In this document: in pieces, positions 38,373-50,879 of the stretch
Layout: each line of letters opens with the position of its first letter
Numbering within the stretch: the stretch's first letter is position 1
Source of the DNA: Sialis fuliginosa
Taxonomy: Eukaryota > Arthropoda > Insecta > Megaloptera > Sialidae
DNA length: 64,000 nt
NCBI GenBank assembly: GCA_961205875.1
Contig: OY540812.1
Location: 27,165,098 to 27,229,097, forward strand
Direction: 5' to 3'
Notes under the pieces: generated by a model
The model's database searches: none
The model's input: the letters and a program-made list of their open reading frames with translations, nothing else
What the model was told of the DNA's origin: nothing
Translations under genes and position numbers: made by a program

Positions 38373-39368
38373 CAGAGGTCGCCAACCTTTTCAACCTCAC
38401 GGACAACTAAATTTTAAAGTCTCCAGACCACTAATATGAAGTTTCACTTCTTTATGCGCATTCAAGGTGAAATTTTTGTAATGGGCGAGTCCAGATTAAC
38501 TGCTATTTTAATTTACTTTTTTAATTAATTTATTTTTTGCGTAAAAAGTTCAATTCTTGATAAATTGACGCCTAAATGGTAAAAAAACAATATGAAAGAA
38601 CACTTTTTTTACTATTACATATTATTTTTAAAATCACTTAACATTTAACAACTCCAAGCAATGAAGTAAAAATAATCTGTATCAATCGTGTGTAACTCCC
38701 GTTACACTTATCAAAAATCATTGAAAATAGATAAACATACAATGTAGCTTCATTTTTATGTTTACATCTGCCTATATTAATAAAGTCACAGTATACAAAA
38801 AGCGCTTAACTTAATAACAGCTTAAATAGCTTTCCGAAATTTGTAACGCCCGTACAGGTACTTATGAGTATTTTACAAATTTAAAAAAAAAATGCAAAAT
38901 TCTCCTTTTAACATAGTGAAGTTAATAAAAAATCAGTTCCTTTTCAGGTGTTATTTCATATTATAAATTTAAATTAATATCAAAAATATCGTTTTGATTA
39001 GCATAAACTTCCATTCCATGGACTCGCCCTAATACAACTAAATGCGTGTACACCATGCAACGAAGATAACAGGACGAATTTAGGTTTAGATAGTACAGAT
39101 TTCTGTTATGATAGTCGGTAAAACAATTTTTTTTTAAAGTTAATAGTTTTGCATTTGCTCGTTAGATGTTTTTTAACACACCCATTTTTTAAATGAGCAG
39201 AGAACTTCCATTTTATTAATATGAAATGCACTTATTTAATATAACAGAATTAGGTATAAAAAAGCTTATTTAATCATAACAAAATTTTTAAAGGTTTGTA
39301 TTATTATAAAACAATTGAAAATAAATAATGTCCAAATTCTTCTGCGAACCACTGATTGGCAACCGCTG
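38373..39368. mobile_element. hAT-type non-autonomous element, about 1 kb, with target duplication
   Basis: Ends CAGAGGTCGCCAACC and GGCAACCGCTG. Flanked by ACATAGAG (38365-38372) and ACTTAGAG (39369-39376), 7 of 8 bases equal. An internal pair TGGGCGAGTCCA (about 38482) / TGGACTCGCCCT (about 39018), with a CATAACAGAAATCTGTA-like segment near 39100 also found near 47845, points to another repeat nested inside. No transposase ORF. Confidence 0.65.
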
Positions 39369-39715
39369 ACTTAGAGCATATCGCGTGTGACATGTATGTA
39401 AAGTGATTATAATATACCTATACTACTGGAATTGTGTCGCAACTATTCATATGTGATTTTTTAAAATATATATGTACGTAGTATATACAGGCGTATCCCA
39501 AGTAAAAAAGAAATTGTTTTTATATCGTGACTTGTTGTAATATGGGGGTGTTTATTCCTATTTAATTATATTGTTACTTTTCAGTAAGTTTCAAAATAAA
39601 TGAATATATATTTGTTGTTATTAATTAATGTAAACCACTTGTTAGTATCCTTCAAATTTAGCTAGGATCTGTTTTTTTAACATTGTTTTAAATTGACGGA
39701 ACTTTATAAACTCTA

Positions 39716-39957
39716 ATGTCTGGTATATAAATTTGCTCGGGAGCTAACGCTATCTATGAGGTATTTAATATACTTAAATGACAACCCACTAACAATTGGA
39801 ATGAATAGTATGGTTTATATGAATGATCTTGATGCATGGGTGTATATATCAGTATATATTTATTAATAGCATACATTTATTACCACTTCTCTAGAATTCC
39901 GAGCAAAGCGTTAGCTGCCGAGCAAATTTCTTTATAATACCGGGAATTAGCTGCATA
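39716..39957. mobile_element. MITE family B, copy 3
   Basis: ATGTCTGGTATATAAATTTG at the left and TTTATAATACCGGGAATT at the right, with GCTCGGGAGCTAACGC / GCGTTAGCTGCCGAGC in the terminal repeats. About 240 bp. Confidence 0.65.
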
Positions 39958-42900
39958 AATTGGGCCTCTCAGACCTCTAGTAATATTTGGTTGTTTATAA
40001 TATGTTTAAAATATTCTCAATTTATTTCAGCGCTTTTGTAAATCCTAAACTCTGACTTTTTTCAACTGTTTTTTAAGCCAAACCGTATAATATAAATAAT
40101 AATAAAGTTTTTTTCTTCGGTATCTTAAATTTACTTAAACCGGGCCTAAGAGGCACTTTCGATTTTTTCGACTGATTTAAATCGTCCCGAGTATAGGGAT
40201 GACTTTATTTCATTCCTTAAAAAATTATCTTAAAGGCAACAATTAGTATTTTTTTAATCTTTAGAACATTACAAAAATCGCATTGAAATGTTTTAAAACT
40301 GGATTGGATGTTACCTAAAATTTACATATAAGATGGTAGGTCTTTGAACAAATGTATATGTATAGTAATTAATAAGTGTTCTAGCTCACCTTAAATAGCC
40401 CTAATTACGCTTTCTGAAATTATGAGGAAAACTAAAAATAATGTTATATAATAATTTGAATTAACATAATAATTTTAATAAAATATTTTTAAAGTAAAAA
40501 ATGGTGTACAGAAAGATATATTGATCATATCCTCCTCAAGATTAGTCTCAATATATGACAGCTGATCGATTAAATATATATAAACGTGTTTTGCAACACA
40601 TGTTACAGCACCGGTTTTAAGAATGTCAATAAATTTAATAATATGCCTATCTTAAAAAAAGATTGTTCCGAACTGAACCAGAACTGGTTCAACAGTTTTT
40701 ACTTATAATTCCAGTAAATTATTACTTTACTTTCCATTACTAAATCCATGTTGACTTATTTTGCGTGTCTGAAACTCAAATATACAACAAAACAAAAATG
40801 GATGAAATATACTATAGCATTAATTTTCATCTGTAAAGAAAACCTGAAGCTGAAACAGATGTTTACTCTTGTTTTTACTTAAACTAATTTTGTTTTTATT
40901 TTTACTCATGTTAACTTTAGTCAATTTTGGAATTATTTTTGAAACGGAATGAACTACAAAAAATAACTTAAATAAAAGTTATATAGAAAATTTGAGTGTC
41001 TATAATTTATGTATGTCCCATTATTTTTGTCTATTTTTTATACAAAAGTTTTCTAATGATTTCTCACAAGTTTCCTGATTAACTTAGTGTGTTTATTTTG
41101 TTATGAAAATCGTTCAAATCTCCCCTTAGAAGCACTAATGTGCCCTTGTTTGATATGTTAAAAAATAGATTTATTTTTCACCAAAACAAATTAATAGGTC
41201 GTACATAACAAAATTTACTGTATTATAAAATATAAAAAAAATCCTTTGAGCCTTTTTCTATACATTCATAACAAAATAAATACTGTATAGTATATTAAGT
41301 AAAAAAAAAAGTTCTCAAGTATGCTTAAGAAAACCCCAATGACAGTTTTATTTTTTGATATAAAACTACGTCTTCTTCGACAGAGTTCTAGGAGGTAACC
41401 TCGGCAATACGAATGCAATGAAAATATGTCACATATTGAAAGCTTGTATCTCTGGAACTAATAATTGTAGAGCAATGAATAAAACGCCATTATAAACAAA
41501 AGTTTGAGAACGACTAGGTTTTGTAACTAGTTAGACAAGAATGATATATTATTATATTTGTGTAGGTTTTGAATTAGCAAGTGCAGTATTTTGTTAATCT
41601 AGGGCAGGAAGGGCACAAACGCAATATTTTGTATAGCCGGCCCTGTATTTATTTCATGTACGCGATGTTTAGGTATTCTTCGTGTTCCGAGACGCCATTT
41701 TATGACCCCATTGTTATGAAATATATTTATACACTAATTTGTAAACGGATACTTAATTTTAAAAATATACATAATAAATGTTACAAGGAAAACATACTTT
41801 GTACAATAATACAATCACATTTCATTCAACAGATATAATGTTAGTGAACTTTTGATTTCATTAACAATGAGTTTGTTATTTTTTATTTGTTGCTATAATA
41901 ATTATATATTATATATTATAATTTTTTTTATTAGGTCATAAAGTTATAAAACATATTAATACATAGGTGTCAACAACGGAGGGCTGTTTGCCCCCCTAGG
42001 TGTTATTCCAGAGGTGCTACACCCCCTTGTGAATCTGCTCTTAATAGTTTCTTTTAAATTAAATAGAATATACACTCTTAAAAAAGTGTCCAATATTCAA
42101 ATAGCTGCAACTTTGGTAAAAATAATTACAATGACATTTCTCAAAACGGAAATTAAAGCTTGAAATATTTACTTTAAGATTCTTTAAAAAAATATATTTT
42201 TATGTACATCCTAAAATGTTACAGGTCAAAATGTTCCAGAAAAATTTAATTTTTTTATAACTTTGGCAGCGTACGCCAAGTGTAAAAAAAATTACAGTTG
42301 ACTTTGAAAAATGCCATTTAAAATGTTAGACCTGCAATTTTTATTTGTTCTACACTTTGTATATTTTTCTCTTACAAAATATAGTGACCTTTTTTTTCTT
42401 TTGGTTCTACACTTTATTTTTTTATATTGTTGCTTCTACTTGCAATTTTTCAACTACACAAGTTAGCTTTTACAACTGCAGTTTTCATTTTTGGAACTGC
42501 AGAAAGAAACTAACAACTACACACTAAAATAACCCTTGTTTTGAACAGGTGAAGATTGTTCGATTTTTACCCCCCCCCCCCTTTTTATTTGCCCACGGTA
42601 CCATCCTGGATTCTAGACTGTTTATGAAAATCTCACCCCCACAGATAAAATGAAAAATCGGCACTTTTGTATGAATATATTATTTTAAGGTTAATTTTTT
42701 GAATTATTTTAATTTAAAATAAATAAGTAGGTATCTAACTTTTTTTTATTGCAACATATACCTACGTATTACGTACAGTTAATTAGGTATGATAAGTAGC
42801 CGAGTATGTACTAAGTTGCTGGTAAAAAATTAATGAAAGAACACATTGATACTAAAAATTGATATGTATTTATGGATGTTGAAATTGTAATTCTTATTCA

Positions 42901-43570
42901 ACACAAATGTGGCAATATTACGTTTCCGATTATAGATTTCTTTTAATGCGGTGAACATTTCACGATTTTTTTTTGGTGTTAAGAAAGATCGAAAAAACTT
43001 AACACATAGTGTAATCTACAAATAGATCTATTGATTTAGAAAATATGTAATAAAGTACCCAGACCTGAATTTCCCACAAAAATCAAAGCTTAAAATATTG
43101 ATGGAAAAAATGATGTTAAAAATTATCCGACAGCTAGTGCCGGAGTCGGTATAATTATATGCAAAAAAATATGTTCCTAACAACGATATAAATTTTATTA
43201 ACTTTTTTTTTGTTCTGTTTTCTCAACTATTTAGTTGAGAAAATCTAAATCTCTTTCAATTTATTGGCAGTTAAGGTTATTCGATCATTAAAGCAATGTA
43301 TAGATAAAAGTCTAAAATTTTAATATGTTATTTATGGATAACTCATATTATATGTATTTTACTAATTTAAAAAAATAATATTGACGTGTGGTTTTTGAGT
43401 AATTGGATATTAAAAATAGAGTTTTTAATACACGGTAAATGAGAGAATTCGTCGGAACTGCTCTTTTTATTGAAATTCTACACAAAAATTCTATACAGAG
43501 ACGTTTTATCAATTAACATCTTAACTAATTGTAAGTATACATATTATAAAACAAAGTCCCTCGTCGCATC
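39958..43570. other. Intronic AT-rich stretch, little recognised
   Basis: 40840-40960 has the GATGTTTACTCTTGTTTTTA and GAATTATTTTTGAAACGG blocks also found at 54196-54237, dispersed repeat debris. 43218-43243 is a 26 bp near-perfect palindrome (TTTTCTCAACTA .. TAGTTGAGAAAA). 41980-42030 and 42560-42620 are C-rich fragments. No coding sequence found. Confidence 0.4.
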
Positions 43571-43579
43571 TGTCTGTCT

Positions 43580-45530
43580 GTAGTCGCGTCAATGAATACA
43601 TAAAACAGGCAATATCTCTAAGTCCTCAAGAACAGCTCCGATTTTGATGATTTTTTTTTTTTAGTTTTGTTTTTTTATATTATTTAAAATCAGAAACCTT
43701 TTGGAGCGGGGACCCCCGGGAAATACACACAAAAAAATAAAAACAAAAAACTTGACAGCCGCTTATGTTTAAATCATCGATGCAGCGAAAACGATGTGAG
43801 CTAGAGCAAAACTGAATAGGACCCATTTGATAGAGAATGAAATTTCCTATAAAAAATAATAAAATTCATATTTCAAAAGTTAATAGTTTTTGAGTGATGG
43901 TCGTCGAAAATCTCATGACTAAAATGTAATTTTTGAAAAATGTCGCTTTATTCCCGATCAGCTGTAAAAAGGAATATTGCTATTTAACGATTAATAAAAA
44001 ATTTCAAAAAATTCACTGTTTAACTAGATACTATAGGAAAGTTATTTATGGGTTCAAAAATGGTTTCCACTTTGAATTGTAACTATAGGAGCTACATCAA
44101 GAGATTTTTTTTTGTAATTTTTTGGTATTACGTATTTTAGAAATTATCCAACGTAGAATAAAAAAATATAATGCATTTTATAGGTGATTTTATTCTCTGT
44201 AAATTGAATCTCTTGATATGCAGTTGTAAGTATAACCGTTTGCCCACAATGTTTAAATAAACACAAAATAATGAATTTTACAACATGAAAAGAAAGATTG
44301 CCATGGATTGATTATTTCAACAAGTATATTAACAAATATTTTTACAGTTTTTCACTTATATCTTTCAAAGTATTTGTTAGATTACAAATTTTATTGCATC
44401 ATTGATTTCATATTTTAAAATGGCACAATTAAAATAATTATGGATATCAATTTTTTATATGTGCTAGCAATGTTAACCAATGTTAAAATCCCCAAATCCT
44501 CCTTTTGAGAGTTAGGTATTACCGGCGTACCCCCGGGCGTATCCTTAAGAGCAGGCTACGAGGGGGGAGGGGTAATTTTTGAAATAATGCATTCCAAATC
44601 GCAATTTTTTCTCAAAAGACATACATAGGGATTTTAACATTGGTTAACATTGCTAGCACATATAAAAAATTGAAACCCATAATTATTTAAATTGTGCCAT
44701 TTTAAAATATGAAATCAATGATGTAATAAAATTTGTAATCTAACAAATACTTTGAAAGATATAAGTGAAAAACTGTAAAAATATTTGTTAATATACTTGT
44801 TAAAATAATCAATCCATGGCAATCTTTCTTTTCATGTTGTAAAATTCATTATTTTGTGTTTATTTAAACATTGTGGGCAAACGGTTATACTTACAACTGC
44901 ATATCAAGAGATTCAATTTACAGAGAATAAAATCACCTATAAAATGCATTATATTTTTTTATTCTACGTTGGATAATTTCTAAAATACGTAATACCAAAA
45001 AATTACAAAAAAAAATCTCTTGATGTAGCTCCTATAGTTACAATTCAAAGTGGAAACCATTTTTGAACCCATAAATAACTTTCCTATAGTATCTAGTTAA
45101 ACAGTGAATTTTTTGAAATTTTTTATTAATCGTTAAATAGCAATATTCCTTTTTACAGCTGATCGGGAATAAAGCGACATTTTTCAAAAATTACATTTTA
45201 GTCATGAGATTTTCGACGACCATCACTCAAAAACTATTAACTTTTGAAATATGAATTTTATTATTTTTTATAGGAAATTTCATTCTCTATCAAATGGGTC
45301 CTATTCAGTTTTGCTCTAGCTCACATCGTTTTCGCTGCATCGATGATTTAAACATAAGCGGCTGTCAAGTTTTTTGTTTTTATTTTTTTGTGTGTATTTC
45401 CCGGGGGTCCCCGCTCCAAAAGGTTTCTGATTTTAAATAATATAAAAAAATAAAACTAAAAAAAAAAAATCATCAAAATCGGAGCTGTTCTTGAGGACTT
45501 CGAGCCAAAATGCTTCGTTGACGCGACTAC
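43580..45530. repeat. Very long near-perfect inverted repeat (fold-back), arms about 873 bp
   Basis: The left arm 43621-44493 and right arm 44628-45499 are inverted copies around a 134 bp spacer. I compared the arms by eye along most of their length and saw only isolated differences, for example TTGCATCATTGAT against TTACATCATTGAT, TTTCAACAAG against TTTTAACAAG, and a few changes near GGATATCAATT. Shorter outer matches (GTAGTCGCGTCAA at 43580-43592, TTGACGCGACTAC at 45518-45530) extend the structure with a less conserved gap of 18-28 bp. The left flank (CTCGTCGCATCTGTCTGTCT) is the head of a dispersed insect repeat also seen at 52120-52150, so the palindrome probably grew from such an element. 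No ORF in the arms. Confidence 0.92.
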
Positions 45531-46640
45531 TGTTTATGATTTGTGAATATACAATATCCAATACGTATAATATTAAATAATATGTTTTTTATTAAATAAA
45601 AGTTTTTTATAATAGTATTGATAGTCATACCATGCTGAGTAGTTGGTTGTGTGGATCTCAAGGGTCGCACCCCACAGCTTATGTATATAAAATACGCACA
45701 GTCGCGATACCTGATAATATTATAAATAATAATTGTTTTTTTATTTCCAATAACTCGATGCAGTGAACGAAACAGTTTTATTTACTTGATACTAGTTCGT
45801 TGCATAACCCACGCAAAGTTCATCGACATTTAGGTTAATTTGTATATAATAATTAACTTCATTACCTTGAAAGTAGCCACGAATAGTTATAAAATGAAAA
45901 GTGCGTAAACAGACATATACCCACTGAAGTATAGTAATGCGTAGTTAATGCTTGAGTAATTTTTTATAAAAAATATTAATTTATTAATAATATTTTTGAA
46001 AATAACTATGTACCTTTATTCTAACATAATTAAATAATTTAACACAAGAAGGGTCAAAACTAGTTATGGACAATATATATATTCCCCGCTAGAATTTAAC
46101 CCGCGTGAATTTCGAAATCTATGAATGCTCGCGCATCTGGCGGTTCTACAGCTACGGACTTAGGGGGTTGGAGGGGGCGGTCTGCCCCGAGGGTGAGAAA
46201 ATGACATAAAACATTTATTACACCAAAAGTACTATTGATTACCCATATTTTTTTAAATCAAAAATATCAATTTATTTATGTTATATAACATACATGTCTG
46301 ATAAAACTATTCAATATAAATTGTTGGTTCAATTCCATCAACGTCGCCACTATTTTTTATATAAACCAAACATTTAACACTAATTTCAGGGTCTTAGGCT
46401 TTGTAAAAGCTAAAGTCTACTGAATCAAAAACATATAGAGAGACAAACAAACGAAAAGTCTAAAAACTATCAAAATGATTTTTTTAACTCGAGGTTTGTC
46501 TATGAAATCTGTTGGCCCTTTTAGACAGATTACTTTTTTTTACTCATGTTATTTATTTACTTTGATTTATTTATTTTTAAATATTTTATTTACATATTGT
46601 TAATGATCAAAATAAGTTATATTGTTCATGGTATGGTATG
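45531..46640. other. Intronic stretch, small repeat fragments
   Basis: 46136-46196 (CTGGCGGTTCTACAGCTACG, GGAGGGGGCGGTCTGCCCCG) looks like the end of a hAT-type MITE without a partner. No coding sequence. Confidence 0.35.
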
Positions 46641-46697
46641 GAGGACAACATCCAGTCGACATTTAAAGCTATAAAATGTCGACTGGATGTTGTCCTC
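46641..46697. repeat. Perfect 24 bp-arm hairpin
   Basis: Arms 46641-46664 and 46674-46697 are perfectly complementary (outer end GAGGACAACATCCAGTCG), loop 9 bases (AAAGCTATA). Arm length would fit a small-RNA precursor, but perfect pairing and lack of a known seed make a mini fold-back repeat equally likely. Confidence 0.8.
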
Positions 46698-47649
46698 TAT
46701 CGACAGCTCCTTCGTGAAGTTCTTGATTTGGTGTGTGTATAAATGAACTAAAAATCCTCAATATTTGCATTGTTCAAACAAAAGTGATTAACAGATTTTC
46801 ATAGTGAGTTTGATTCAGAAAGCGGTACAGAAATTAAATAAATTTTTATAGATAACGTTGGCGTGTTATAGCTTCATGAAGCCCCAAGGCAAATTTAAAT
46901 TCGGGGGTATATTTACAGTGTTGAATTCATTCAATTTTTGGTGGACCCCCCCCCCCCCCCCGGTATTCTCTTGAATTCAACACAGCCCATGCAAAAAAAA
47001 CTAAAGAATTTCGCTAATATGCCATATATGTACCTACATATATTAGCAGAAATATATATATTTAATAGAAAAATACATAGTAACTCGTACGTGACTAAAT
47101 TTTTATTGTTGAATAATACTTTTAATACTTAATACATTAATTATAAGGTTCATTAGTTTTTATTAGATGCATTATTTTTCTAAATAAAATACTACGACTC
47201 AAATAACAAAATAACAAATTAAAATAGATATTTAATGATCCCAAGTATATAATTATTTATAAATTATGTCAATAAGTAATGTGAACATATGACTAACATT
47301 TAACATATAGAAGTAACTAGGTTATATGTAAGACATCATTGAAATCTTAAATATCTTGATCTTAATGTATTAAACGATCCACATATACATCAACTCTTCA
47401 TTTTCTATAGGTACAAAGTGTGATATCAATTACCATAAAATGACCATTAAAACTATTTATTATATCATAAAAATACAATTTTCTGAAATATTATAATTTG
47501 ACATACATAAATTGCAAAAATCATTTCTATTTCATACAAAATATGCTAAAATCTGTTATATTCCTTTCCCGTCCCCTCCTAATATTAACCGTAATTATTA
47601 AATCTTCTTTCTCTGTTTTATTTTCAAGCTTAAACTATTTTTAGAAATT
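46698..47649. other. Intronic AT-rich stretch, nothing recognised
   Basis: A poly-C run at 46947-46961 next to GGTGGA lies in a possible repeat fragment (46860-46985). No coding or structural signal otherwise. Confidence 0.4.
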
Positions 47650-47912
47650 CATACTAATATTAAAAATGCGAAAGTGTATCTGCCTGTTTGGGTGTTACCT
47701 TTTCACAACATAGGCTACTTCGTATCCTGAAAATTGATTAAATTAAAAAAATATGGGTGTATGTACTTTTGTACGCGCGATAGGTTAGTTTAGTGACATC
47801 TAGCGTACAAATGTAAAACTAAAAACTTGTTTTATTCACTATCATAACAGAAATCTGTATTACTTAACCTGTACTCCATGCAGACCAAGTCGCGGGTAAT
47901 AGCTAGTATAGA
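47650..47912. repeat. Lepidoptera-type interspersed repeat, copy 2
   Basis: CATACTAATATTAAAAATGC then GCGAAAGTGTATCTGCCTG, TTACCTTTTCACAACA and the tail CAGACCAAGTCGCGGGTAAT followed by AGCTAGTAT. Same head and tail as 525-737, but the middle is different (GTACGCGCGATAGGTTAG, CATCTAGCGTAC). Confidence 0.55.
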
Positions 47913-48097
47913 ATAATACATTTATAAAATTAGTAGTTGTACCTGACGTTCTCAGGTAGATGTCGGAATATCACCAAATTACAAGTTTTCTCAATTCTTT
48001 CATAAATATAGTTTTGATATAGGTGTCTCTGGTATTTTTGTCAACGAGTCACATTTTATAAGGTTGAACGAAAGTTTCCTCCGGCTTGTGTTATATT

Positions 48098-48985
48098 TAT
48101 GACTAGCTGGGCCCACGCGGCTTCGCTCGCGTAGACTACGGAATTATTGTTTAGGATTTTTGAAAAATATAGTTTAATTAATTAAGTACAAACACGATTA
48201 GTTATTATTGTAATAATAATTTATCAATACCTAAATTACCTAACAAAAACGAATCAGAAGAAAAAAGTACAAATAATTTGTGTTCTGTTTAAATTTAAAT
48301 GTTAATTATTGAAAACAAAATAAACACAAACGATCAGCCGAGGGACTCCGAATAACAACCGAGCGTACGCGAATCCAGTCTGATGTACTTGCTTCGATGC
48401 GGCACGACACCATACATTTAAGATATTATCTTTATAAATATATTTTAAGATATTTTCTAAACTATACGACCAAATTGGATGCTGTAAATGGCAAACTATA
48501 TCTACATTAAGTACTTATGACGATGAAATCATTTATTTCGATATGGATTAATGTTTTGCAGGTCATAAGTCCATGTAAACAAAACCCAAATATTTTATGT
48601 TTTCTTTGTAACATAAAAGCAGTCATTGTGGCTAAAATATAAAAGTTAGACATATGGTGTCGCGGACTTAATTGAAGAACTTTTGATTTTACACAATTCT
48701 TTATTACATTATTTTGTTCTATATTGAACGGTTTAGGCAGCGTATTACAAAACAGCGCGCCGACGGCAAAATTTTTTCCGACTTGATTTACTATTATCGT
48801 CACTGCTTTGTTGTTATGTTACCTAACGTAAAAAAATATAGCCTATAACCTGGCCAGAGAACGTACCTATGAATTAAAAAAAAAACTCGTAAATCGGATA
48901 AGTGGTTCTCGAGTGATAAGGTAACTAACGGACAGACAGACAGACAGACAGACAGACAGAGAGACGTTGAGCTTTATATATATTA
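48098..48985 (+). repeat. Interspersed repeat, TAGCTGGGCCCACGCGGC head, (CAGA)n and TTTATATATATTA tail
   Basis: Head GACTAGCTGGGCCCACGCGG then CTTCGCTCGCGTAGAC; tail GAGTGATAAGGTAACTAACG, a (CAGA)n microsatellite at 48929-48960, and CTTTATATATATTAAGGA. This head/tail pair is a common insect short-repeat layout. The minus-strand ORF at 48507-48803 lies entirely inside and is probably not a gene. Confidence 0.5.
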
Positions 48986-49134
48986 AGGATGTTACTCGGT
49001 AGATTTATGAAAGTTTCATTCAAATCTGTTCAGTACTTTCTGAAATTATAAAAAAATAAAACTGTCGTAATTCTAACTTTTTAACGATAAATGTCAATGA
49101 TTCTTAATGTATGATGACATATAGATTGCGATAG

Positions 49135-49480
49135 GATAAAGTGGAGTAAATGCAATACCGGGGTAAAAGTAATAACGGTTTATAATTTTATTTAGTACCT
49201 ACTAAGCAGTTAATACCTCGGAAAGTTACTATCTGATCTTAATAAAATAAAAATCAAAGTTGATTTAAAAATACAAAATTTATTTCTATTACTGATTACC
49301 CCAAATGGCCTTGAATACTATTCACTAGTAAATGGTATTGCACTGTATTTATTTGTTGAATCATTGATGAATGTGACGTTTCCAGTACCATTTTTCGACG
49401 ATATGCAAATAAATTATTATAATTACATTTTCCCCAAATCACTGGGGTAAATGTAATACTCTGCCACTCTATTTTCATTT
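49135..49480. repeat. Repeat with GGGGTAAATGTAAT motifs
   Basis: GTGGAGTAAATGCAATACCG and GGGGTAAAAGTAATAAC at the left, CACTGGGGTAAATGTAATAC at the right, plus a relative at 34053-34090 (TTTTACCACGGTATTG). Probably a MITE with poorly preserved ends. Confidence 0.35.
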
Positions 49481-49554
49481 GTGGTTAAAATATTTAGAAA
49501 CTGTAATTTAAATATAAATGTGTATTTATTACAATAGTTTTATAGAAGGTCAAT

Positions 49555-49790
49555 CCACCCCAGAAAAAGGGAATACTATAATACCCATGTAACGCCATGT
49601 AGACAGTAGCTTTTGATCCCCCACCCTCCAATGACTTATGTTACGTAACGCGGTATCATATATATATGTATATATATTACAATATTTTATGTTTTTTAAC
49701 TATTTCAGCATGAAGTAAACATTAGATCCATGTAATAATAAAGCTGTAACTCCCCCCCCCCCCCTAAAGCGTTACGTGCTTTATGAACGT
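49555..49790. repeat. Possible MITE with GTTACGTAACGC / GCGTTACGTGC blocks
   Basis: CCACCCTCCAATGACTTATG and TTACGTAACGCGG at the left pair loosely with a C-run followed by TAAAGCGTTACGTGCTT at the right, around a TATATATATG tract. Resembles the insect MITEs that carry TTACGTAACG next to poly-C. Confidence 0.35.
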
Positions 49791-50591
49791 ATCCTATGTA
49801 GTAAAAATTAATAAGATATATAGAAAATTCAATATTAGCGATGAGATTTGTATTTCCCCGCTTTTCCCTACAAAATTAATATTTAGCAAAATTGTTGTTT
49901 TCGATAATTCCGCAGTTAGGGGGTCGATATCAATAACGCAAATATTCAATAAGTGTATTAAAAAAATTCCCAACGTTGATAAAAAACATAATATGTAGAT
50001 ATTATAAATACATTACATTCATGTCATAGAATAATTATAATGACGTTTTAAATACACAGTGTAATGTAGATATACTGTTTGTAGGTTAATTAAAAGTGTA
50101 AAGAAATATACACACTTTTTTATTGTTTGACGCATGATATGCACTTTTGAATAGGGTGTCCTTGATCTTTATACCTGTTATATTTTAATCAATGCTGAAA
50201 AGTTGTTAGGGAAAATCAAATGACATAAGTGATTTAAAAAAAAACTTAAAATAGTGTATCAAAAATGCAAACAGGTTCCAAACAGGGCCAGATATAGTCT
50301 ATACTCTATACCGGTATTAACTAAAATGTGGTACGCGTACCCCTATAGAGTCACTCCAGTAAGAGTTTTGACAGCGTCGCCATTTTTAGCCAAACAGGCA
50401 GCGACACTATTTATTAAATATTCATTTATGTATCATTTTTGCAATTATAAAAAAGTATATTTAATAATATTATTAATAACATTAGAAAACAGGCTGTGAG
50501 TGATACTTGGCTACTACAATCAACCAATAGAAATCGATTCGCGCTGTCTTAACTCTTACACGACGGTTTTTCCCGTAACGGCAATTTTCTG

Positions 50592-50795
50592 ATATTTTAA
50601 CAACACATACAATCAAATAAGTACAAATTCGACATTGCAAAATCATAAAAAGCTGTCAGAATCACAGAACGTATTGCCAACTTAAGAATAGTAAAAATGA
50701 CGCTTCTCGAATAGACCAAATAGTCTGTGACAGCTTTTTTCTGAATTTGCAATGTCAAATTTGTACTTCTTTGATTGTATGTGTTGTTAAAATAT
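50592..50795. mobile_element. Palindromic MITE, TATTTTAACAACACATAC ends
   Basis: The left half (TATTTTAACAACACATACAA, AAGTACAAATTCGACATTGC, AAAAGCTGTCAGA) is mirrored by the right half (TCTGTGACAGCTTTTTT, GCAATGTCAAATTTGTACTT, GTATGTGTTGTTAAAATA) with few differences. About 204 bp, spacer about 40 bp. The minus-strand ORF across it is an artefact. Confidence 0.72.
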
Positions 50796-50879
50796 AAAAA
50801 AAAACAAAAACAAGAATAAATAAAGGATTTTTTTGTAATTGATATTCTTTTATACATTTATAACATTTAAATATGTCTT

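Noticed and set aside
41581..41838. + strand ORF of 85 codons
   Set aside because: No motif, no splice sites in phase and no GC rise; likely chance.
46324..46350. GGTTCAATTCC resembling a tRNA T-loop
   Set aside because: No acceptor stem, anticodon arm or D-loop can be placed around it.
48507..48803. Minus-strand ORF of 98 codons, the longest in the window
   Set aside because: It lies inside the interspersed repeat 48098-48985, has no recognisable motif and no splice context.
48929..48960. (CAGA)n microsatellite as a locus of its own
   Set aside because: It is the usual internal part of the surrounding interspersed repeat.
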